Made by a program: the position numbers and the translations under genes. Below, piece by piece: positions 52,962 to 63,700 of a stretch of DNA of 64,000 bases. The DNA is from Abyssibacter sp036156195. GTDB taxonomy: Bacteria; Pseudomonadota; Gammaproteobacteria; Nevskiales; OUC007. The stretch spans positions 12,561 through 76,560 of the forward strand of contig JAYZUZ010000003.1 of the NCBI GenBank assembly GCA_036156195.1. The letters are read 5' to 3'. Under the pieces are notes generated by a model. It was not told the origin of the DNA. It saw nothing but the letters and a program-made list of their open reading frames with translations, and did not search any database. The first letter of the stretch is position 1, and each line of letters opens with the position of its first letter.

Positions 52962-54317
52962 ATGCATGACATGACAATCACGACAGAATTTTTGGTCATC
53001 GGTGGGGGCAGCGCAGGCGTTGCTACCGCCCGGCGGGCCGCCAAGCACGGTGCGCGGGTGATCCTGATCGAGCGCGACCGCATGGGTGGCACTTGCGTCA
53101 ACGTTGGCTGTGTGCCCAAAAAAGTCATGTGGCAGGCCGGACGGCTCGCCAAAGCGCAGTGCGACATGGACGACTACGGTTTCGACGGTCAGCACATGAC
53201 GCATGACTGGGCGCGGCTGGTCCAGCGCCGTGAGGCCTATATTCAACGGCTTAACGGCATTTACGACACCAATCTCGAGCGCGAAGGTGTCGAGGTTGTG
53301 CGCGGCGATGCCCGTTTCGTCGGCCCGCGCCGGGTGCAAGTCGGTGACCAGTTCTACGAAGGCGAACACGTGCTGATTGCCGTAGGCGGGCGTCCCGAGA
53401 GGCCGGATATTCCGGGCGCGGAGTTGGGTATCGATTCCGATGGTTTTTTTGCCCTGGAGGAGCGGCCGGCGCGTGTGGCGGTGATTGGTGCGGGCTACAT
53501 CGCGGTGGAACTGGCCGGCATTCTGCAGGCCCTGGGGACAGAGACCAGCTTGCTTTATCGCCGCGATACCGTGCTGCGGGATTTCGACGCCATGCTGGGG
53601 CCGCTGCTGGTCGAGGCTATGACCTCCCAGGGCGTCCGGATGATGGGCAATACCGTGGTGTCGCGCATTGAGCAGGTGGGTGAGGAACTGCACGTGGATT
53701 ACGGCGGCCCGGAACCTCTGCGTGTGGAGCAGGTCCTTTGGGCGGTGGGTCGCAGACCGGTGACGGACACGCTGGACTTGCCGGCAGCCGGTGTGGAGAG
53801 CGATGCGCGCGGATTCGTGCCGGTTGACCCTTATCAGAACACCAACCAGCCGGGGGTGTATGCCGTAGGCGATGTCACGGGCGGGCCGGCGCTGACGCCG
53901 GTGGCGATTGCAGCGGGCCGGCGGCTGGCTGATCGCATCTTCGGCGGCCAGGCCGATCGTCATCTGGATATGCGGATGATTCCAACCGTGGTCTTTTCCT
54001 CGCCCACGATTGGCACGGTTGGGCTGACGGAGGCCCAGGCCAGGGACGAGTACGGTGACGATGCGGTCAAGGTGTATCAGTCCACGTTCCGTTCGCTGTA
54101 CTACGGCGTGCTGGACAACAAGCAGATCAGCTGTTTCAAACTGATCTGCGTGGGGCCGGACGAACGCGTCGTTGGCTGTCACCTCTTCGGTGGCGGAGCC
54201 GACGAAATGCTGCAGGGCTTTGCGGTGGCCATGCGCATGGGGGCGCGCAAGCGCGACCTGGACGACACCGTGGCGATTCACCCGACAAGTGCGGAAGAAC
54301 TGGTGACGATGACATGA
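52962..54317 (+). CDS. gor: Glutathione-disulphide reductase
   Basis: 451 residues. FAD flavoprotein reducing oxidised glutathione with NADPH. FAD site LVIGGGSAGVATARRA, redox pair Cys45/Cys50 (GGTCVNVGC), NADPH site VIGAGYIAVELAGIL, and C-terminal His-Glu in IHPTSAEELV. An ATG nine bases downstream is an alternative start. Overlaps the lipoprotein hydrolase gene by four bases. Confidence 0.93.
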   Translation: MHDMTITTEFLVIGGGSAGVATARRAAKHGARVILIERDRMGGTCVNVGCVPKKVMWQAGRLAKAQCDMDDYGFDGQHMTHDWARLVQRREAYIQRLNGIYDTNLEREGVEVVRGDARFVGPRRVQVGDQFYEGEHVLIAVGGRPERPDIPGAELGIDSDGFFALEERPARVAVIGAGYIAVELAGILQALGTETSLLYRRDTVLRDFDAMLGPLLVEAMTSQGVRMMGNTVVSRIEQVGEELHVDYGGPEPLRVEQVLWAVGRRPVTDTLDLPAAGVESDARGFVPVDPYQNTNQPGVYAVGDVTGGPALTPVAIAAGRRLADRIFGGQADRHLDMRMIPTVVFSSPTIGTVGLTEAQARDEYGDDAVKVYQSTFRSLYYGVLDNKQISCFKLICVGPDERVVGCHLFGGGADEMLQGFAVAMRMGARKRDLDDTVAIHPTSAEELVTMT

Positions 54318-55318
54318 CACGGATGCTGCAAGTGGCAGGACGCCGACTAATTCTGATGACAGTGATTGCGGCCGCGCTCAGCGGCTGCGCCGGGCAACAA
54401 GTGCTCAACGCCTTCACGCCACAGCGGGGGCTGGAAAAGGCGATTAACCTTTCCTACGGCGATCACCCCCGCCAGCGCATGGACATTTATTCGCCCGCTG
54501 GTGCGAGCGAGGCGCCGGTCGTGGTGTTCTTCTATGGGGGTAGCTGGCGTGAGGGCAGCAAGGACCTCTACGAGTTTGTCGCCCAGGCGTTGACCTCACG
54601 CGGTTTCGTCGCCGTAGTGCCGGATTACCGTGTCTACCCGGATGTGCAGTTTCCGGCATTTGTAGAGGACGCCGCGGGTGCCGTCGCGCAGGCCCGGCAG
54701 GTCGTGCACCGCTATGGGGGCGATCCCGACAAGCTGTTCATCATGGGGCATTCCGCAGGCGCGCATCTGGCCGCCATGCTGGCCACCGATGGCCGCTACC
54801 TTCAGGCCGTTGGTGGCAGTCGCGCCTGGCTACGAGGTTTTATCGGTTTGTCCGGACCATACGACTTTACGCCCATCAAGGATTCGCAGATCCGTGCCGT
54901 CTTTGGTCCCGAGTCCGAGCATGAGAAGGCCCAGCCAGTGAACTACGTGGACGGCCAGGTGCCGCCGACACTGCTGCTGCATGGTGAGAACGACACGGTG
55001 GTGTACGCGAACAACTCCAGAGACCTGGCGCAGCGCATCGCGGAGGAAGGGGGGCGGCCAACACTGGTGATCTATCCCAAGATGTCGCACCAGAAGATGA
55101 TTGCCGTGTTCGGGGCGCCGCTGCGCGGGCTGTCGGACGCGGTGGACAAAGTGGCCAGTTTTATCCGCGAACAGGCTCGTAAGCCGCGGTCCGGTGCCAG
55201 CGCTGGGCCGGCCGCAGCGCGCCCTGCGGTATCATCCGATTATTCATTTGAAACGCGACCCATCGATGACGAAGACCCTCGTCCTGCTGAGACACGGCCA
55301 GAGCCAGTGGAACCTTGA
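54314..55318 (+). CDS. Alpha/beta-hydrolase lipoprotein (esterase)
   Basis: 334 residues. Lipobox ALSGCAGQ marks an outer-membrane lipoprotein. Oxyanion block VVVFFYGGSWREGS, nucleophile elbow GHSAGAH, and a late aspartate/histidine region (HGENDTVVYANN, KMSHQKM) match carboxylesterases of the BD-FAE/arylformamidase type. The last 17 codons overlap gpmA in another frame, by 53 bases. Natural substrate unknown. Confidence 0.85.
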   Translation: MTRMLQVAGRRLILMTVIAAALSGCAGQQVLNAFTPQRGLEKAINLSYGDHPRQRMDIYSPAGASEAPVVVFFYGGSWREGSKDLYEFVAQALTSRGFVAVVPDYRVYPDVQFPAFVEDAAGAVAQARQVVHRYGGDPDKLFIMGHSAGAHLAAMLATDGRYLQAVGGSRAWLRGFIGLSGPYDFTPIKDSQIRAVFGPESEHEKAQPVNYVDGQVPPTLLLHGENDTVVYANNSRDLAQRIAEEGGRPTLVIYPKMSHQKMIAVFGAPLRGLSDAVDKVASFIREQARKPRSGASAGPAAARPAVSSDYSFETRPIDDEDPRPAETRPEPVEP

Positions 55319-56012
55319 GAACCGTTTTACCGGCTGGGTGGATGTTGACCTGTCCGAACAAGGTGTAGCCGAAGCCAAGGCTGCCGGCCAACTGATGAAG
55401 GATGAAGGCCTGGCGTTCGATGTCGTCCATACCTCGCTGCTCAAGCGCGCCATACGCACCATGCAGCTGGCGATGGCCGAAGCCGATCAGTCCTGGGTGC
55501 CCGTGCACAGGCACTGGCGACTCAACGAGCGCCACTACGGTGGCTTGCAGGGTCTGAACAAGGCTGAGACCACCGCCAAACACGGAGAGGAGCAGGTATT
55601 GGTCTGGCGTCGCAGCTACGACACCCCACCGCCAGAAATGCCTGTTTCCGACCCTGGCCACCCGGTGCACGACCGTCGGTATCAGGGGCTGGATGCCCGC
55701 GTGCTGCCCGGCACCGAGTCGCTCAAGCTCACGTTGGAGCGTGTGCTGCCCTATTGGCACGATGCTGTCGTGCCGGATCTGCGGGCCGACAAGACCGTAC
55801 TGGTCGCCGCGCATGGCAACAGCCTGCGTGCGATGGTCAAGTATCTCGACGGCATCTCTGATGACGAGATCACCGGGTTGAACATTCCGACGGGAATTCC
55901 GCTGAAGTACACGCTGGATGATGACCTCAAGGTGATCGACAAAGGCTATCTGGGCGACGCAGAAGCAGCCAAGGCCGCCGCTGAAGCTGTGGCGAATCAG
56001 GCCAAAGCCTGA
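55266..56012 (+). CDS. gpmA: 2,3-bisphosphoglycerate-dependent phosphoglycerate mutase
   Basis: 248 residues, glycolytic enzyme. Phospho-acceptor His10 in VLLRHGQSQWN, RLNERHYGGLQGLNK, and the second histidine in AAHGNSLRAM. ATG 55266 gives the standard N-terminus; the frame open upstream is a shadow of the hydrolase gene. The 53-base overlap with that gene is long for bacteria. Confidence 0.95.
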   Translation: MTKTLVLLRHGQSQWNLENRFTGWVDVDLSEQGVAEAKAAGQLMKDEGLAFDVVHTSLLKRAIRTMQLAMAEADQSWVPVHRHWRLNERHYGGLQGLNKAETTAKHGEEQVLVWRRSYDTPPPEMPVSDPGHPVHDRRYQGLDARVLPGTESLKLTLERVLPYWHDAVVPDLRADKTVLVAAHGNSLRAMVKYLDGISDDEITGLNIPTGIPLKYTLDDDLKVIDKGYLGDAEAAKAAAEAVANQAKA

Positions 56013-56031
56013 TGAATCGTCGGTCAAGCCG

Positions 56032-56601
56032 ATGCTGATGTCGGTCGCTGCAGCGACTGCGCGGGCCGCGCGCTGGTGGGCGATTGGCGCGGTGGCTGTG
56101 CTGTCTGCCTGCGCAGAAACGGCGCCTGCGCCGGTCGTCTGGTCGGTCGATGCATTCAAGCTGCCGGCCGACAGTCCGGCAGGGCAATTCCGGATCCAGG
56201 ACAAGTCTGTTGTCCGGGTGCCGGAGGATCTTGCGACCTTGCCTGAGGCTGAGCGCCCGATGGTTGGAACCATGGCGGCGCAGGGTATCCAGGGGTCTGC
56301 GTATTGGCGTTACTGGCTGCCGGAGGATGAAGGGCGGGGCTTTTACAAGCTCAAGGTCACTGTCTTCGATTCTGCGCGTGCTGCAGAGGCTGCCTGGGCG
56401 CGGCGTTACCCTCCCGAAGCCCTGGAGGGCACCCAGACACTGGCGGTGGGTGAGGCCGGTTTTCTGTTACCCGGTCGGATTGCCGGGTTCCGGCTGCAGC
56501 GCCTCATGGCTGAGGTCGAGGCCGGGGGGCAGGCCGCCGGGCTGGATGCTTTTGTCGAAGCATACGCCGCGTTTGCACGTGACCAAGCCGTGCCTCACTA
56601 G
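56032..56601 (+). CDS. Small lipoprotein of unknown function
   Basis: 189 residues. Signal peptide ends in VLSACAET, a lipobox. The rest has no family that I recognise; it is mixed and lacks cysteines after the lipid site. It lies between gpmA and rsgA, with close spacing, so it may be co-transcribed. Confidence 0.7.
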   Translation: MLMSVAAATARAARWWAIGAVAVLSACAETAPAPVVWSVDAFKLPADSPAGQFRIQDKSVVRVPEDLATLPEAERPMVGTMAAQGIQGSAYWRYWLPEDEGRGFYKLKVTVFDSARAAEAAWARRYPPEALEGTQTLAVGEAGFLLPGRIAGFRLQRLMAEVEAGGQAAGLDAFVEAYAAFARDQAVPH

Positions 56602-56612
56602 ATGAGACGAAA

Positions 56613-57665
56613 GTGGCTGCGGGGGCCGCGGCGCAGGTGACCGCGGCCACGTTGGAAGCACTGGGTTGGACTGCTGCCGAGGCCGCCCAGGGGGCAGCTA
56701 CGGCGGCGGTCGTGCGTGTGTTTGCTGTTCACCGCAGCGATGTCGAAGTGCGTGGGCTTCAAGGCAGCCGGCGAATCGACCGCGCGACGGCCGGCGGTCT
56801 GGACGGGGTGGCGGTGGGCGACTGGCTCGAGTTGACCGACAATGGCGACGTGGCGCGTATTCTGGATCGGCGCAACGCCATCACGCGCAAGGCGGCCGGC
56901 GAGCATGTCCACCGGCAGGTGTTGTCGGCCAACGTGGACCGCCTGCTGATCGTCACCAGCTGTAATCAGGAATTCAGCCAGCGACGACTCGAGCGCTATC
57001 TGGTGCTGGCCTGCGACTGCGATGTCACGCCGGAGATCGTGCTGACGAAGGCGGATCTGGCAGATGACGTAGCGCCCTATGTGGAGCAGGCCGCCGGTCT
57101 GCTCGCCGGCGTGCCGGTTCACGCCATCGATGCGCGCAATGCGGATCAGGTGGGTGCACTGGTGGCTTCACTCAGGCTAGGTGAGACCCTGGCGCTCATT
57201 GGGTCCAGCGGCGTTGGCAAGAGTACGCTGGGCAACGCGCTGGGCGCGCCGAATCTGGAAACGGGTGCGATTCGCAAGCTGGATGACAAGGGGCGCCACA
57301 CCACAACCGTCCGCGAGATGTTTCCGCTCCCCTCGGGTGCTCTGCTCATCGACAATCCCGGGATTCGTGAGTTGCAGCTCACCGACTGTGAGCGCGGTAT
57401 CGCCAGGGTGTTTGCCGACGTACTGAGTCTGGCGGAGCGCTGCCAGTTCCTGGATTGTCAGCATGGCGCCGAGCCTGGTTGCGTGGTGCGCGCAGCTATC
57501 GAAGACGGGCGCCTACCGGAACGCCGCCTTGAAAGTCTGCAGGACCTGCAGAGCGAGCAGGCGCGTAATGCCGAGATTCTCGAAGCCAAGCGCCAGCGCG
57601 CGCGTGACATCGGCCACAAGTACCGCAAGCTCAACTGGTCCAAGCGCGCCAAGCGCGGGCAATAA
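56613..57665 (+). CDS. rsgA: Ribosome small-subunit biogenesis GTPase RsgA
   Basis: 350 residues from a GTG start. Circularly permuted GTPase: the G4 motif LTKAD comes before the P-loop GSSGVGKSTLGNAL and the G3 block DNPGIRE; the switch region DKGRHTTT lies between. A zinc finger follows (CQFLDCQH, EPGCVV). N-terminal OB-type domain. Matures the 30S subunit. Confidence 0.92.
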   Translation: MAAGAAAQVTAATLEALGWTAAEAAQGAATAAVVRVFAVHRSDVEVRGLQGSRRIDRATAGGLDGVAVGDWLELTDNGDVARILDRRNAITRKAAGEHVHRQVLSANVDRLLIVTSCNQEFSQRRLERYLVLACDCDVTPEIVLTKADLADDVAPYVEQAAGLLAGVPVHAIDARNADQVGALVASLRLGETLALIGSSGVGKSTLGNALGAPNLETGAIRKLDDKGRHTTTVREMFPLPSGALLIDNPGIRELQLTDCERGIARVFADVLSLAERCQFLDCQHGAEPGCVVRAAIEDGRLPERRLESLQDLQSEQARNAEILEAKRQRARDIGHKYRKLNWSKRAKRGQ

Positions 57666-57666
57666 T

Positions 57667-57682
57667 CCGACAGGATTGTCGG
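57667..57682 (+). terminator. Possible terminator after rsgA
   Basis: CCGACA-GGAT-TGTCGG, a perfect 6-base stem right after the rsgA stop. No T run follows, so this is weak. Confidence 0.3.
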
Positions 57683-57749
57683 TGTCTGACGGGCAGGCCC
57701 GCCGCCGCGTGTTGGGTACGCTGCGCAGACATTTCACCGGTTCCGATCA

Positions 57750-58727
57750 TTGCTGAATGCTGCCAGCGCCCGGGGGGGATTGCTGACCATGCTCGCGTGC
57801 CTAGCCGCCTGTGGGCCGACCATGGATCAATCCACGCCGACCGAGCCGGCAGCGCTGGGCTCCGGAGCCTATGAGCGTTCTGTCCGCGTGGAGGGCCTGG
57901 TCCATGATTACCGGCTTTTCGTGCCGTCGGGCATCGAGCCAGGCGCCGAGACCGTCCGTCCATTGGTGTTGTCCCTGCACGGCGGTGGCTCCGGTCCGGA
58001 GGATCACGACGCGCTGACGAGGCTGCGGGAGACGGCGGAGGCCGAAGGCTTCGTGCTGGCAACGCCACAGGGCTTCTTGTCCACCTGGAACGCAGGCAGC
58101 TGCTGTGGTCCTGCTGCAGAGCAGGCCATTGATCACGTGGCGGTGATAGGGGCGATTCTGGATGACATCGATGCGGTGCTGCCGATCGATAAGGCGCGGG
58201 TGTACGCCACCGGGCACTCCAATGGCGGAATGATGGTGTATCGACTGGCCTGCGAACTGTCGCAGCGTATCGCCGCCATCGCACCCAATGCTGCGAGCTT
58301 GATGGATCGCGACTTGACGGCAGAACCGCCGGAGCCCGTCTTTACCTGCGCGCCCGAACGGGCGGTGCCGGTGTTCCACTCGCATGGCTTGGCCGATACG
58401 TGCGTGCCCTTCGACGGCGGGCAAAGCACGGGTCCAGAAGGCGGAGAGCGCCCGCCGGTGGCTGACAGTATCGACTTCTGGGTGGACAACAACCGCTGTG
58501 CCTTGCCGCCGCTGGGCCCCAGCTACCAACAGGGCAATGCGACCTGCGAGCGCTACACCGCTTGCCAGGATGGCGCCACGGTGATGCTGTGTACCGTGGA
58601 GCAAGGTGGCCACACTTGGCCAGGGGTCGACGCCAATCCGGTGGCGTCGACCTGCGGCGGCGAGCCCATGCTGGACCTGGATGCCAACACCCTGATGTGG
58701 ACATTCTTCATGGAGCATCCGCTCTAA
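57750..58727 (+). CDS. Polyhydroxybutyrate-depolymerase-like esterase lipoprotein
   Basis: 325 residues if the TTG at 57750 is used, which gives a full lipoprotein signal (RGGLLTMLACLAACGP); the ATG at 57789 would leave too short a signal. LVLSLHGGGSGPEDH is the oxyanion loop, ATGHSNGGMM the nucleophile elbow, and GGHTWPG holds the catalytic histidine. Belongs to the LpqC/feruloyl esterase/PHB depolymerase group. Substrate unknown. Confidence 0.82.
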   Translation: MLNAASARGGLLTMLACLAACGPTMDQSTPTEPAALGSGAYERSVRVEGLVHDYRLFVPSGIEPGAETVRPLVLSLHGGGSGPEDHDALTRLRETAEAEGFVLATPQGFLSTWNAGSCCGPAAEQAIDHVAVIGAILDDIDAVLPIDKARVYATGHSNGGMMVYRLACELSQRIAAIAPNAASLMDRDLTAEPPEPVFTCAPERAVPVFHSHGLADTCVPFDGGQSTGPEGGERPPVADSIDFWVDNNRCALPPLGPSYQQGNATCERYTACQDGATVMLCTVEQGGHTWPGVDANPVASTCGGEPMLDLDANTLMWTFFMEHPL

Positions 58728-58776
58728 GGCAGCGCAGGCCCTACAATGCGCGCCCCATCCGGTTCGCGATTCCGCC

Positions 58777-60636
58777 ATGCTTCTGTCTGCCCGCCAACTC
58801 GATCTTCACGTCGGCACCCACGCCATTCTCGACCGGGCCGACCTGGTCGTCGAGCCGCGCGAGCGCGTGTGCCTGGTCGGTCGTAACGGTGCCGGCAAGT
58901 CCACGCTGCTGAAGTTGCTGGCGGGCGAGATCGAGCCGGATGGTGGCGAAATCGACCGCAGCAACGCGCCGGTCGTGGCCACCTTGCCCCAGGAAGTGCC
59001 GCAAGGGACCAGCGGCTCGGTGTATGACGTGGTCGCGGCTGGGCTCGGCGAAGCCGGTCGTTGTGTGGCGGCCTATCATCATGTCTTGGCGACCGAGCCG
59101 GACAATCTTGACCGGCTGGCAGAGGCTCAGCAGGCCTTGGAGGCGGTGGATGGCTGGAATCTGTCGACCCGGGTCGAGGCTACGCTGTCCCGACTGTCCC
59201 TCGACGGCGAGGCGCGTTTCGAGGCCCTGTCGGGCGGGCTGAAGCGGCGGGTTTTGCTGGCCCAGGCGCTGGTCACCAACCCAGACCTGCTCTTGCTCGA
59301 TGAGCCCACGAACCACCTGGACATTGACAGCATTGCCTGGCTGGAGTCGTTTCTGTTGTCCTGGACCGGCACCTTGCTGTTCATCACTCATGACCGGGCG
59401 TTTCTCAAGCGCCTGGCCACGCGGATTATCGAACTGGATCGCGGGCAACTGACCAGCTGGCCCGGGACGTACGAGGATTATCTGCGGCGCAAGGCCGAAG
59501 CCCTGGATGCAGAGGCTCAACAGAATGCCCTGTTCGACAAGAAGCTGGCCCAGGAAGAAGCCTGGATCCGGCAGGGCATCAAGGCGCGGCGCACACGCAA
59601 CGAAGGGCGGGTCCGTGCGTTGCAGGCGATGCGGGCCGAATATCAGCAGCGGCGCACGCGCCAAGGTACTGCGACGATCGCCGTCGAAGAAGCCGAGCGC
59701 AGCGGCAAGCTGGTCACCGAAGTCGAACAGCTGCGCTACGCCTATGGCGACCAGGTCATCGTTGATGGCTTGTCGACCACGATCATGCGGGGGGACAAGG
59801 TCGGCGTACTGGGGCCCAACGGGGTGGGCAAGACCACTCTGTTGCGCCTGATGCTGGGCCAGCTGGAACCCGACGGCGGTTCCGTGCGTTTGGGCACTAA
59901 GCTGGAGATTGCCCATTTCGATCAGCTCCGGGACCAGCTCAATCCCGACAAGACCGTGGTCGAGCATGTCGGCGAGGGCAAGGACAGCGTGACCATCGGT
60001 GGCAAGCCGCGGCATGTCATTAGCTACCTGGGGGATTTTCTGTTTCCTCCAGATCGCGCCCGCAGCCCGGTGCGGGTGCTGTCGGGGGGTGAGCGCAGCC
60101 GGTTGATGTTAGCCCGTCTGTTTTCGAAGCCGTCCAATCTGCTGATCTTGGACGAGCCCACCAATGATCTGGATGTCGAAACGTTGGAATTGCTCGAAGA
60201 ACGCATCATTGAGTACAGCGGCACCGTACTGGTCGTCAGTCATGACCGCGCATTTCTGGACAACGTGGTGACCCGAACCTTGGCGTTCGAGGGCAACGGT
60301 CGAATCGGTGACTACGTCGGCGGGTATGCGGACTGGCTGCGTCAGCGCCCCCAGCCCACGACAGAATCCAGCCGGGCGGCAGCAGTCGCTGCACCAAAAA
60401 AGAGCGCCCCGGTTCGCAAACGCAGTTACAAGGTGCAGCGTGAGCTGGAGGAGCTGCCTGCCCGCATCGAGGCATTGGAGGCCCGGCAGGCAGAACTCTC
60501 CGAGGCACTGGCGGATGCCTACGCGAATGATCCGGATGCCGTGGATGCCCTGCAGGCCGAGGCCTCCACGACCAGCGAGGCGCTTGATGCCGCCTACGCA
60601 CGCTGGGAAGCGTTGGAGGATGACGCGGGCGATTAG
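58777..60636 (+). CDS. uup: ABC-F ATPase Uup
   Basis: 619 residues, cytoplasmic, no membrane segments. Two ABC domains: GRNGAGKSTLLK, LSGGLKRRVLLAQAL, LLLDEPTNHLDID; then GPNGVGKTTLLR, LSGGERSRLMLARLF, LILDEPTNDLDVE. A C-terminal coiled coil (about residues 550-619) marks Uup among ABC-F proteins. Acts on ribosomes or branched DNA. Confidence 0.93.
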   Translation: MLLSARQLDLHVGTHAILDRADLVVEPRERVCLVGRNGAGKSTLLKLLAGEIEPDGGEIDRSNAPVVATLPQEVPQGTSGSVYDVVAAGLGEAGRCVAAYHHVLATEPDNLDRLAEAQQALEAVDGWNLSTRVEATLSRLSLDGEARFEALSGGLKRRVLLAQALVTNPDLLLLDEPTNHLDIDSIAWLESFLLSWTGTLLFITHDRAFLKRLATRIIELDRGQLTSWPGTYEDYLRRKAEALDAEAQQNALFDKKLAQEEAWIRQGIKARRTRNEGRVRALQAMRAEYQQRRTRQGTATIAVEEAERSGKLVTEVEQLRYAYGDQVIVDGLSTTIMRGDKVGVLGPNGVGKTTLLRLMLGQLEPDGGSVRLGTKLEIAHFDQLRDQLNPDKTVVEHVGEGKDSVTIGGKPRHVISYLGDFLFPPDRARSPVRVLSGGERSRLMLARLFSKPSNLLILDEPTNDLDVETLELLEERIIEYSGTVLVVSHDRAFLDNVVTRTLAFEGNGRIGDYVGGYADWLRQRPQPTTESSRAAAVAAPKKSAPVRKRSYKVQRELEELPARIEALEARQAELSEALADAYANDPDAVDALQAEASTTSEALDAAYARWEALEDDAGD

Positions 60637-60681
60637 CGCCAAGTTGGTGCGGCAGGCTTGACATGTGGCTGACCGGCGGGC

Positions 60682-60710
60682 TTGACCGTGAAATAACGGT
60701 TAAATAGTCT
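60682..60710 (+). promoter_or_regulatory. Possible sigma-70 promoter of the large secreted protein
   Basis: TTGACC, a 17-base spacer, then TAGTCT, in the 152-base gap upstream of the ATG at 60789. The -10 box is poor. A short hairpin (CGACCG ... CGGTCG, 60745-60765) lies between it and the gene. Confidence 0.35.
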
Positions 60711-60788
60711 CCGTGGTCTTGGAATCCCACCGCGGGGCTGTAGGCGACCGGCCTGCAGTCGGTCGGGAACTGACTCTGGGGAGAGCAC

Positions 60789-63700
60789 ATGTTCAAGCAC
60801 GGCCTCGCGGCGACATTCGTCGCCGCATTCTCTTTCGCCTCGTCTGCCGCACTGGCAGAAGAGCTCGGCAGCGGTACGCTGACACCGGACAATCCGGTCC
60901 TGACCGTCGAGTCCGGGCCTCACAACACGTCCAACCCGTCCGCACAGGTCGAGCAAACCTGCAACGAGCAGCTCGTTTGCGACTTTTTCGATCTGACCGT
61001 CGATGTCTCGGAAGCCTGGCTGCTGGCCAATCCCAACGCGCGGCTACGCGTGACGGGCGGCTGGCCTGATCCGTCCCGCAGCGCAGGCGGACCATCGGCG
61101 ACCGACTTCGACTTTTACCTGCGCAGCCCCTCGGGTAGCGAACTGGCGGGCACCACGGGTGCAACCTCCGCGAACCCTGAGATGATGCAGGTGGTGCCGA
61201 GCCCTGGTTCCACCGACTACCGTGTCGTGATCGTGCCGTTCCTGGTGGCCGGTCAGACCGCGACTGTGCGCATGGAACTCGATCCGGGTCCGTCACCGTC
61301 TGGCGGTAGCGCTTCGGTCACCAAGGGTGGCCCCGAGATGGCGATCTACCGACCCAACAACGGGATGGCCGGTATTGCCGCACGCGAACCAACCATCGGC
61401 CTGGATCGCAACACGGACGAAGTGTTCTTCATGGCCGGTTTCGATCAGGCGCGTGTGTCTTTTGACGACAGCACTTCGCCGGCGACCGCGTTGTGGGAAG
61501 ACGTTAGCGCGCCGATTCCGATTAACTTCACGAGCCTGGATCCGTTTATCACGGATGACCCGCACCCCTATGCGGATGGCAGCTACAACCCGACGATCTG
61601 GTTGTCGCACCTGCTGGGCGCGACGAGCATGATCGGTATTACCAGCGATCGCGGGGAGAGTTGGCTTCCGTCACAGGGTGGTGGTGCACCCCACGGTGCG
61701 GATAACCAGTCATTTGCCGCCGGCCCCTACCCTGACGGTATGCAACCGCTGAGCGCGCTGTCCGACCGTGCGCTGTACTACTGCTCCCATAGCGTGGTGA
61801 ATGCGTTCTGCTCGCGCTCGGATGATGGCGGCCTGACGTTCAACCCCAGCCGTGTGGCCTTCCCGCTGTTCGGCGTTGAGACCAGCGATTTGTGCAACAA
61901 CCACGGACATGTCCAGGTTGGGCCTGATGGCACCGTCTACCTGCCCATGAATAACACCTGTCAGGGCAGCCAGGGTGTGTCGATCTCGGTTGACGCCGGC
62001 AATACCTTCCATTTCGTGACCGTGCCGGACACGGTGCGTGGGCGCTGGGACAGCTACATCGCCATCGCCAATGATGGCGAGACGATCTACTACGCCTATG
62101 GTGAAGAGGGCGATGATCGCCCGATGGTGATCGTGGGTACGCTGGACAAGTCGGACCCCAGTGCGCCGACGATTAACTGGGAAGGGCCTGCAGTTGATGT
62201 GGGTGCGCCCTTCGGCCTGAAGAACATCGTGTTCCCGTCGATCATCGCGGGTGACCCGGATCGTGCCGCATTTGCGTTCCATGGCACGACCTTCGAGGGT
62301 GACTCCGGCAGCGTCAGCGAGATGCAGGGTGCCGTCTGGCACATGTATCTGGCCACTACCTACGACCGCGGCCAGAGCTGGGAGGTGCAGCAGCTGGAAC
62401 CTGCCGATCCCACGCAACGCAATTCAGTCTGTGACGCAGGCGCCGGCTGTGAAGATTCACCGCCGCACCGCAACCTGCTGGACTTCATGGACATCGAAAT
62501 CGACAGCAAGGGCCGGATCATCATCGGCTATGCCGACGGTTGTACAGGGACGGCCTGTGTCGTGGACGGCACCATGAACTACGACGATGCCGCCGTCATC
62601 GCCCGGCAGTCAGCGGGCAAGACGCTGTTTTCGGCATTCGATGGCACGCAGACTCAGATCTTCCCCGGAGCGCCCAGCCTGGAAGCTGCGCGCACGGCCG
62701 AAGGTGTGCTGCTGAACTGGAGCGAGCCGACGGCTGGCCAGTCGGCGATCACCGGCTACACGGTGGAACGTGCCTTGGAAGCAGGCGGCTTTGAGCAGCT
62801 GGCGACCACGACGGAGCTGCGCTATCTGGACGCTGAGGTGACGGACCCGGATGCGGTCGTGACTTACCGGGTTTTCGCATCCAACAGCCAGGGCATGGGG
62901 GCTGCCAGCAACGAGGTGTCTCCCGCTAGCCTGACGCCGGCTGTTTGCACGCTGCCGGGTGAGACGGTGGCGACCGATGATTCAGGTGATAACGCCACGC
63001 CGGATCCGCAGTACGACATCGAGTCGCTGTCTGTGGCCACGGTCTACGCATCGACGGGTCCCTACAAGATCACCTTCACGCTCAAGGTGGCTGGCTTCGA
63101 TAGCCCCCCGCTGCCGGATTCTGCTTGGTACGCGCGATTCATCGATCCGGCGGGGGTAGTGCGCGGCGTCCGAATGGTCACCGATGCCCTGGGTGAGGTT
63201 GCGTTCCAGAGCTATCTCGTTTCCGAAGACAATGATGGGGAACGGTTGGGTCAGTTCGTCGACGGCACGCCGACACCCGCCGAGCCCGAGAGCAACTACA
63301 GTGACGACGGCACCATCACCCTGGTGATCGATGCCCAGAACATCGGCATTCCCGATGGCGGGCTGCTGAGCGACTTCCTGGTCGGCAGCTTCAAGGGTGT
63401 GACCACGCCGGTTCTGTCGTTCTCACTGAATGGCGATGCCATGCCGAACGGGAATGCCGCAGGCTCCGGTGAGGACTACGACGTCCCGACCCGTAATAGC
63501 TGTGCGCCCAACGCCGCACCGCTGGCGGCTCTGGCAGCATCGCCAGTGACAGGCGATGCACCGTTGTCGGTCACACTGGATGCCACCGGATCGACGGATG
63601 CCGACGGTTCCATCGTCAGCTACGCGTTCACGCCAGGTGACGGCTCTCCAACCGTGACGAACACGACCGGCACCCTGACGCATAGTTACGACGTGGGCAC

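Noticed and set aside
52848..54320. 490-codon minus-strand open frame opposite gor
   Set aside because: Gor is complete with all motifs; the antisense frame has no domain and is a GC-rich shadow.
58741..60015. 424-codon minus-strand open frame opposite uup
   Set aside because: Shadow of the first ABC domain, with no motif of its own.
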